Assembly: GCA_964519345.1 (NCBI GenBank)
Contig: CAZFKX010000009.1
Coordinates: forward strand, 47,472 to 111,471
From: Persephonella sp964519345
Lineage (GTDB): Bacteria; Aquificota; Aquificia; Aquificales; Hydrogenothermaceae
DNA length: 64,000 nt
Direction of reading: 5' to 3'
Below are positions 59,303 to 64,000 of the stretch, one piece after another. Each line of letters starts with the position of its first letter. Position 1 is the stretch's first letter. The notes beneath the pieces were generated by a model. It was not told where the DNA came from and ran no database searches. It was given only the letters and a program-made list of their open reading frames with translations. The position numbers and the translations under genes are program-made.

Positions 59303-59595
59303 CTTTTTCCTTTTTGTTTGACAGTTTTTTTTAAATATGGAGCGTCTTTTAAATTTACTACATCAACTTTATAAGGCAGATTACTGTTTTCTAAAATCTC
59401 TTTTAATAATACTATTTTTTGTTTTATATCCTCCTGCGTTTCTATAGCTAAATCTATATCTGAATACAGCTTTTCCCTTCCTTCAGCTCTTGAGCCAAAC
59501 AGGTATATTTTTACATCATAATTTTTAAAATAATCTTTTAAAAAGTTCTTCAGATCTTGTATAGTATTAATTTTCTTTTGATTTATCTTATTCAT
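59293..59595 (-). CDS. Minimal nucleotidyltransferase antitoxin (MntA-like)
   Basis: 100 residues with the pol-beta nucleotidyltransferase motif G34-S35-x10-D46-x-D48 in LFGSRAEGREKLYSDIDLAI, followed by VDVVNLKDA. It would neutralise the adjacent HEPN toxin by AMPylating its tyrosine. It starts directly upstream of the toxin and overlaps it; trpS ends one base before it, so the pair is probably read through from trpS. Confidence 0.88.
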   Translation of the reverse strand: MNKINQKKINTIQDLKNFLKDYFKNYDVKIYLFGSRAEGREKLYSDIDLAIETQEDIKQKIVLLKEILENSNLPYKVDVVNLKDAPYLKKTVKQKGKRWL

Positions 59596-60849
59596 CTAAA
59601 ACTCCCACAGTTTCATAGCTTTTCTTACTTCAATCATTGTTTGTGAAGCTATCGCCCTTGCTTTTTCTGTTCCTTCCTGAAAAACTCTTTCATATTTTGT
59701 AAGATCTTTCTCTATCTCTTTTCTTCTTTCTCTTATTGGATCAAGAAATTTATTTAGGTTTTCTGCAAGAATTTTTTTACATTCAACGCATCCTATCTCA
59801 GCCGTCCTGCATTTTTTATCTATATCCTCAATAATCTCTTTTTCAGTGAATATCCTGTGATAATCATAAACTATACATACCTGTGGATTTCCTGGATCTG
59901 TTTTTCTTATCCTGTTTGGATCTGTTTTCATTTCTAAAACTTTTTTCGTTGCAGTTTCTCTATCATCAGAAAGGTATATAGCGTTGTTATATGATTTTGA
60001 CATTTTTCTTCCATCTATACCAGGGAGTTTTGATTCTTCTGTAAGTAGAGCTTCAGGTTCTGGAAATATACTGTCGTAAAGATTGTTAAATCTCCTTGCT
60101 ATCTCTCTTGTAAGTTCAATATGAGGCAGCTGATCTTCTCCAACAGGAACAGCATCTGCTTTATAAATAAGAATATCGGCTGCTTGTAGAACAGGATAGG
60201 CGAGAAATCCAATCGTATCAATATCTTTTCCTACATCTCCTTCTTCAAGATTTTTTACAGCCTGATCTACTACCCTTTTGTGTATTCCGAATTTTAAAAG
60301 AGTTTCTCTAAGCCATTCAAAATCTATACCTTTCTGACTGTAAAATGCTCTGTGAAAAGCCTCTCTCAAATATTCCTCAAATATTTTTGATTTTTGCTTT
60401 CCTGATACTTTTTGTAAAGCCTGATCAAAGCTTTCTGGGGGAGGTGTCTGAATTATTTTAACCTGCTTTCCAGCTAAAAAATCTCTCAAATACTGGTAAT
60501 AAAGGTTATATTTAAGATCTTTATAAGAAGGGTTTAACTCAAGCCAGCTCTTGGGTGTTATCATTGAGAACAGAAGAGACAGTTCTGCATGTTCTTTGAC
60601 AGCTGACTGAATAAAAAGCGTTGCTTTTTCAGGATCTATTCCACAGGACAGCCAGTCTATTATCATCTCTCTTATATTATCTTTTAGTTGATCAGTTTCT
60701 TTATATTTATTTGTTAAAGCATGCCAGTCGGCGATAAAAAACTTACAGTCATACTTTTCCTGTAGCTGAAGCCAGTTTTTTATAACACCAAGGTAATGTC
60801 CAAGATGAAGTTTTCCTGTTGGCCTCATCCCGCTAAGAACTTTTTTCAT
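59596..60849 (-). CDS. trpS: Tryptophanyl-tRNA synthetase
   Basis: Class I synthetase charging tRNA-Trp. The HIGH-type motif is GMRPTGKLHLGHYLG at the N-terminus, and the KMSKS motif is GRKMSKSYNN. QAADILIYKADAVPVGEDQ forms the tryptophan pocket. At 417 residues it is about 80 longer than common bacterial TrpRS. The extra part lies roughly at residues 125-200, after NLYYQYLRDFLAG. ATG 60849 is chosen because AGGAGGAAG precedes it; the open frame extends ten codons further upstream. Confidence 0.94.
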   Translation of the reverse strand: MKKVLSGMRPTGKLHLGHYLGVIKNWLQLQEKYDCKFFIADWHALTNKYKETDQLKDNIREMIIDWLSCGIDPEKATLFIQSAVKEHAELSLLFSMITPKSWLELNPSYKDLKYNLYYQYLRDFLAGKQVKIIQTPPPESFDQALQKVSGKQKSKIFEEYLREAFHRAFYSQKGIDFEWLRETLLKFGIHKRVVDQAVKNLEEGDVGKDIDTIGFLAYPVLQAADILIYKADAVPVGEDQLPHIELTREIARRFNNLYDSIFPEPEALLTEESKLPGIDGRKMSKSYNNAIYLSDDRETATKKVLEMKTDPNRIRKTDPGNPQVCIVYDYHRIFTEKEIIEDIDKKCRTAEIGCVECKKILAENLNKFLDPIRERRKEIEKDLTKYERVFQEGTEKARAIASQTMIEVRKAMKLWEF

Positions 60850-60909
60850 CAACTTCCTCCTGATGATTACTAATTTCAATTATATAACAGATAGAAATTT
60901 CAAGTTTAT

Positions 60910-63378
60910 GTGTTATATTCTTATTTTATGGAAACTTTAAGATATTATAAAAGTAGAATAGCTTACTCAAAAATAATTTCTCCGGTTTTACCTGAATTTG
61001 GAGAGGTCCATTTTAAAAATGACAAGCTGAAACACTTTTTAGAAAAAAAACATTTCAGGCTGTACTCTCATCAGGTGGAAGGGCTGAAAGCTGTCAGAGA
61101 AGGTAAAAATATAGTTGTTACGACTCCTACGGCTTCTGGTAAATCCTTTATATATATTTTTTCATTACTTGATAGGCTAAAGGAAAATCCAGAAGTAAAA
61201 GGTATAATAATCTTTCCTCTTAAAGCTCTTGCCAGAGATCAATATGGAAAGATTATAGATCTTATCTTGGAGACAGGTATTAATGTTAAGGTTGATGTTT
61301 ATGATGGAGATACAGATAGAGAGAAAAGACAGGAAATTAAGAAAGATCCTCCAAATTTTTTAATAACTACTCCAGATATGTTAAATGTTGGAATACTTCC
61401 ATACCATACAAGTTGGTCTTCATTTTTTGAGGATCTTGAGTTTATTGTTCTTGATGAGATACATGCTTATAGAGGTATTTTAGGGTCGCATATAGCAAAC
61501 ATAATAAGAAGGCTAAAAAGGGTGGTTAACTACTACAAAACGAGAAAACCTGTTTTTGTAATGAACTCTGCAACTGTTCACAATCCTTCGGAGTTTGCAT
61601 CCAGACTTGTTGGTGAAGAAGTTATTGAAATATCAAAATCTGGGGCTCCTTCGCCTGAAAGGGAGATACAGATATTCAAAGCATTGAGATCATCTGAAAC
61701 AGCTGAACTTATTGCAAATACAGTTATTGAGGATATATCAAGTATAGTTTTTGTTGATAGCAGGAAAGAGGCTGAGTTACTTTCTCTAAGGGTTAGAGAC
61801 ATTCTTATAAAAAAGGGAAGAGAAGATCTTATAGAAAAAGTTAGTCCTTATAGATCAGGCTATACGCCAGCAGAAAGGAGGGAAATAGAATTTAAACTTA
61901 TGACAAAGAATATTCTTGCTGTGATCTCAACAAGTGCTCTTGAGATGGGTATAGATATAGGAGATTTAGACAACTGTATTCTTGTAGGCTATCCAGGAAC
62001 ACTGGCACAGCTATGGCAGAGATTTGGAAGGGCAGGAAGAAGAGATAGGAAAGCTTATAATATTTTGATACCAAAAAGAAATGCTCTTGATCAGTATTTT
62101 GTAAAAAATCCTGAAGAGCTTTTTTACAGACAGATGGAAGAGCCTGTTATCAATCCTGAAAATAGATATATTTTGAAGAAACATCTTCCGGTTATGGCAA
62201 GTGAGCTACCTATAAGAATTGACGAGCTTTCAGATAAAGAAAAAGAAGTTGCGAGAGAACTATACAAGGAAGGGGTTTTAAGGTTTTCAAATAATAAACT
62301 TTATGCCTCAAGGCAAAAACCTTTTAGTATCAGATCAGCTGGGGAAAGCTTTAAGATTGTGGAAACAGTCTCAGATAAATTTATAGGCGATATATCGGAG
62401 GATATTGTTCTGTACGAAGCACATCCTGGAGCTGTTTATATCCATAATGGTGAAAGATATATTGTTGAGCATCTTGATATTGAAAGAAAGATTGTTTATG
62501 TAGTTCATGCTAATGTCTCATATGTTACAGAGCCTTTAAAAGAATCATTTATTGAGATAATAAATATTGAAGATTTCAAAAAATCAGGAAGTATAGAAAT
62601 ATACAAGGGAAAAGTAAAAGTTAAAACGACAGTTATAGGATACTCATTAAGAGATATTGAGTTTGACGAAAAAATTAATGAGGAAGTTTTTGAACCTGAG
62701 AAATACCTTTCGAAAGAGTTTGAAACAGTAGCTTTCTGGTGGACCATGCCTCAGGAATGGGAAGAGGAGATCATATACAGAAATGTAAAACATAATGTTA
62801 GAATGCTTTACAATTTTATTATTCAGAAGGGAAAGCTTTATACTGGTGAATTTATTTATTCGGATATTGTTTTTAAAAATCTTTTGAAGTTCAGGAAAAG
62901 TATGGATAGTTCGGCTTTTGAGTTTGTTTTAAAAGCTACAGAAAGTTTTTTCAGTAGATTAAACCAGAAAGAAAAAGAACAGTTTAATGAGTATAAGAGA
63001 AGGATAAAGGAGAAAAAAAATGGATTTTTAGGTGGACTGCATGGTGTCGAACATGGCTTGATTGGAATTTATCCACTTTTCGCAATGAATGACAGATGGG
63101 ATATAGGAGGGCTTTCAATCCCCTTCTTCCCAGAAACCGGTAAACCAACAATTTTCATATATGATGGTTACGAAGGAGGCGTAGGATACTCAGAGGTTGG
63201 TTTTAACAGATTAAAAGAGATGATAGAAAGTACTTATAAAACAGTATCAAGATGTAGCTGTATTTCAGGATGTCCATCCTGCATATATTCGCCAAAATGC
63301 GGAAACTCAAATGATTATCTTGATAAAACAGCTTCCGTTATTCTTTCACATAAAATATTAAAAGAGCTGTCTAAATAG
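60910..63378 (+). CDS. DEAD/DEAH-box helicase of the MrfA/Hrq1 family with C-terminal Cys domain
   Basis: SF2 helicase implicated in DNA crosslink repair in Bacillus (MrfA) and yeast (Hrq1). Walker A VVTTPTASGKS near residue 70, DEIH box FIVLDEIHAYRG, SAT motif NSATVHNP, motif V STSALEMGIDIG and motif VI WQRFGRAGRRDR are present. The C-terminal MZB domain has four Cys in CSCISGCPSCIYSPKCGN. Length 822. The start is GTG 60910 or ATG 60928; neither has a Shine-Dalgarno. A TATATT at 60914-60919 would allow a leaderless ATG message. Confidence 0.93.
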   Translation: MLYSYFMETLRYYKSRIAYSKIISPVLPEFGEVHFKNDKLKHFLEKKHFRLYSHQVEGLKAVREGKNIVVTTPTASGKSFIYIFSLLDRLKENPEVKGIIIFPLKALARDQYGKIIDLILETGINVKVDVYDGDTDREKRQEIKKDPPNFLITTPDMLNVGILPYHTSWSSFFEDLEFIVLDEIHAYRGILGSHIANIIRRLKRVVNYYKTRKPVFVMNSATVHNPSEFASRLVGEEVIEISKSGAPSPEREIQIFKALRSSETAELIANTVIEDISSIVFVDSRKEAELLSLRVRDILIKKGREDLIEKVSPYRSGYTPAERREIEFKLMTKNILAVISTSALEMGIDIGDLDNCILVGYPGTLAQLWQRFGRAGRRDRKAYNILIPKRNALDQYFVKNPEELFYRQMEEPVINPENRYILKKHLPVMASELPIRIDELSDKEKEVARELYKEGVLRFSNNKLYASRQKPFSIRSAGESFKIVETVSDKFIGDISEDIVLYEAHPGAVYIHNGERYIVEHLDIERKIVYVVHANVSYVTEPLKESFIEIINIEDFKKSGSIEIYKGKVKVKTTVIGYSLRDIEFDEKINEEVFEPEKYLSKEFETVAFWWTMPQEWEEEIIYRNVKHNVRMLYNFIIQKGKLYTGEFIYSDIVFKNLLKFRKSMDSSAFEFVLKATESFFSRLNQKEKEQFNEYKRRIKEKKNGFLGGLHGVEHGLIGIYPLFAMNDRWDIGGLSIPFFPETGKPTIFIYDGYEGGVGYSEVGFNRLKEMIESTYKTVSRCSCISGCPSCIYSPKCGNSNDYLDKTASVILSHKILKELSK

Positions 63379-64000
63379 TTCCTTCAGTAATAGCTCTGAT
63401 TCCTTCAAGTCCACCAAGGGGTATAGATATGTCTCTTCCTGACGGCGTATCGTAATCTCTTGGATTTATTCTTATGAGAGTTCCGAATAATCTATCTTTT
63501 ACTCTTTCGGAAAATAACCTTACCGTAGGAACAGCTTTACCTGCACCAATCTCTATAACTACCAGTTGGTATCCTTTATCATCTAAACCTGTAAGCCATC
63601 TATCAAGTCTGAACTCCTGACCTGATGTTCTATGTGGTATCCATTCCCAGTCGCCAAACATAAGAATATTAGGTCTGGCAAGCCCTCCACAGTAAGGACA
63701 TGAGGGGAGAGGATCTTCAGCTTCAAACTTTTCCATATCCACCTTTACATCTACACCATCAGCAGACCAAATATGATCGTTGCACGGCTGAACACACTGT
63801 AAATGGTGAATAGAACCGTGAATCTCTACTATCCTTTTCTCATCATAACCTGCCTTTTGAAATTGTCCATCTACATTTGAGGTAAAAACAAAATATCCCC
63901 CTTTTTTCATCTCACCAAGTTTTCTTAATAGATGAAATCCCTCATGAGGCTCTGTTTCTCTATATAAATTCAGACGATGCCCGTAAAATGCCCAAGCAAG
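63371..64000 (-). CDS. Sir2-family NAD-dependent deacetylase, C-terminal part (start lies beyond the window end)
   Basis: At least 209 residues are present; the frame stays open to the window edge (GHRLNLYRETEPHEGF). Sirtuin motifs are FVFTSNVDGQFQKAG (TxNxD), the catalytic His in VEIHGSIHHLQC, zinc cysteines in CVQPC and CPYC, RPNILMFGDWEW, and a late VVIEIGAGKAVPTVR. The variant loop residues, such as FGDWEW for FGE, belong to a divergent bacterial sirtuin subgroup. It removes acyl groups from lysines with NAD. The N-terminal NAD-binding GAGxS is outside. Its end overlaps the helicase end by eight bases. Confidence 0.88.
   Translation of the reverse strand, partial: LAWAFYGHRLNLYRETEPHEGFHLLRKLGEMKKGGYFVFTSNVDGQFQKAGYDEKRIVEIHGSIHHLQCVQPCNDHIWSADGVDVKVDMEKFEAEDPLPSCPYCGGLARPNILMFGDWEWIPHRTSGQEFRLDRWLTGLDDKGYQLVVIEIGAGKAVPTVRLFSERVKDRLFGTLIRINPRDYDTPSGRDISIPLGGLEGIRAITEGTI

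Noticed and set aside
1..64000. tRNA, rRNA and CRISPR arrays
   Set aside because: Intergenic stretches are short (the largest about 200 bases) and none showed a cloverleaf, rRNA-like sequence or regularly spaced repeats.

Overview
The window is AT-rich, densely packed bacterial DNA. It encodes the N-terminal two thirds of a reverse gyrase, the hallmark enzyme of hyperthermophiles, next to bacterial LPS, peptidoglycan and cbb3-oxidase genes. Further clues are a 5'-nuclease domain of DNA polymerase I as a separate gene, a metal-type KdsA with Cys11, frequent TTG starts and a rubisco-like protein. Together they suggest a member of the Aquificota, probably Hydrogenothermaceae (Persephonella-like). 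That assignment is from gene content and my memory of the group, not from a search. No rRNA, tRNA, CRISPR array or complete insertion sequence was seen.

Layout. 1-9.6 kb: reverse gyrase and a UDP-sugar epimerase (-), then a glycosyltransferase, pyrD, an M3 peptidase, an ABM-domain protein, and a rubisco-like protein followed by an MtnX-type phosphatase. 9.6-13.3 kb: a cbb3-type oxidase operon with a split CcoP, preceded by two FNR/CRP-type palindromes. 13.3-13.4 kb: an isolated promoter-terminator unit that would make a CU-rich RNA of about 56 nt. 13.4-29.4 kb: rhomboid protease, lipoprotein, kdsA, a SprA-like protease, SCO copper chaperone, exbBD-tonB-rnhA-radA-udg, pyrF-rpoN-hpf, rplM-rpsI, argC-rfaE1, purSQ, a TlpA-like thioredoxin and dgt. 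29.4-34.8 kb (-): an archaic (Csu-type) chaperone-usher pilus locus with an InsA-like zinc-ribbon/HTH gene upstream. 35-45 kb: hemC, an ArnT-like transferase, msbA, PHP and PAP2 phosphoesterases, pdxJ, amidase, coaX, a 39-residue membrane peptide, dapB and atpZ. 45-55.8 kb (-): nrnA, nth, the 5' nuclease, M23 peptidase, hemB, rsmE, a zinc-type ABC transporter, an alcohol dehydrogenase, feoAB and an M50 protease. 55.8-64 kb: murF, an AbiEii-like protein, gap, a HEPN/MNT pair, trpS, an MrfA/Hrq1-like helicase and a Sir2 protein cut by the window end.

Most notable points. (1) The pilus usher gene is out of frame by one base at a run of ten A residues inside its N-terminal domain, a possible phase-variation or slippage site, and its product ends in a Lys-rich linker and SPOR domain. 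(2) The rubisco-like protein has lost the carbamylated Lys and other active-site residues but keeps an MtnX-type partner. (3) The CU-rich RNA unit carries repeated anti-Shine-Dalgarno-like CCUCC, and its other strand is a G-quadruplex motif. (4) FNR/CRP-like palindromes lie at the start point of the cbb3 promoter and near -41 of the feoAB promoter, which suggests one oxygen or redox regulator acting oppositely on the two. (5) All eight convergent gene pairs overlap at their 3' ends.
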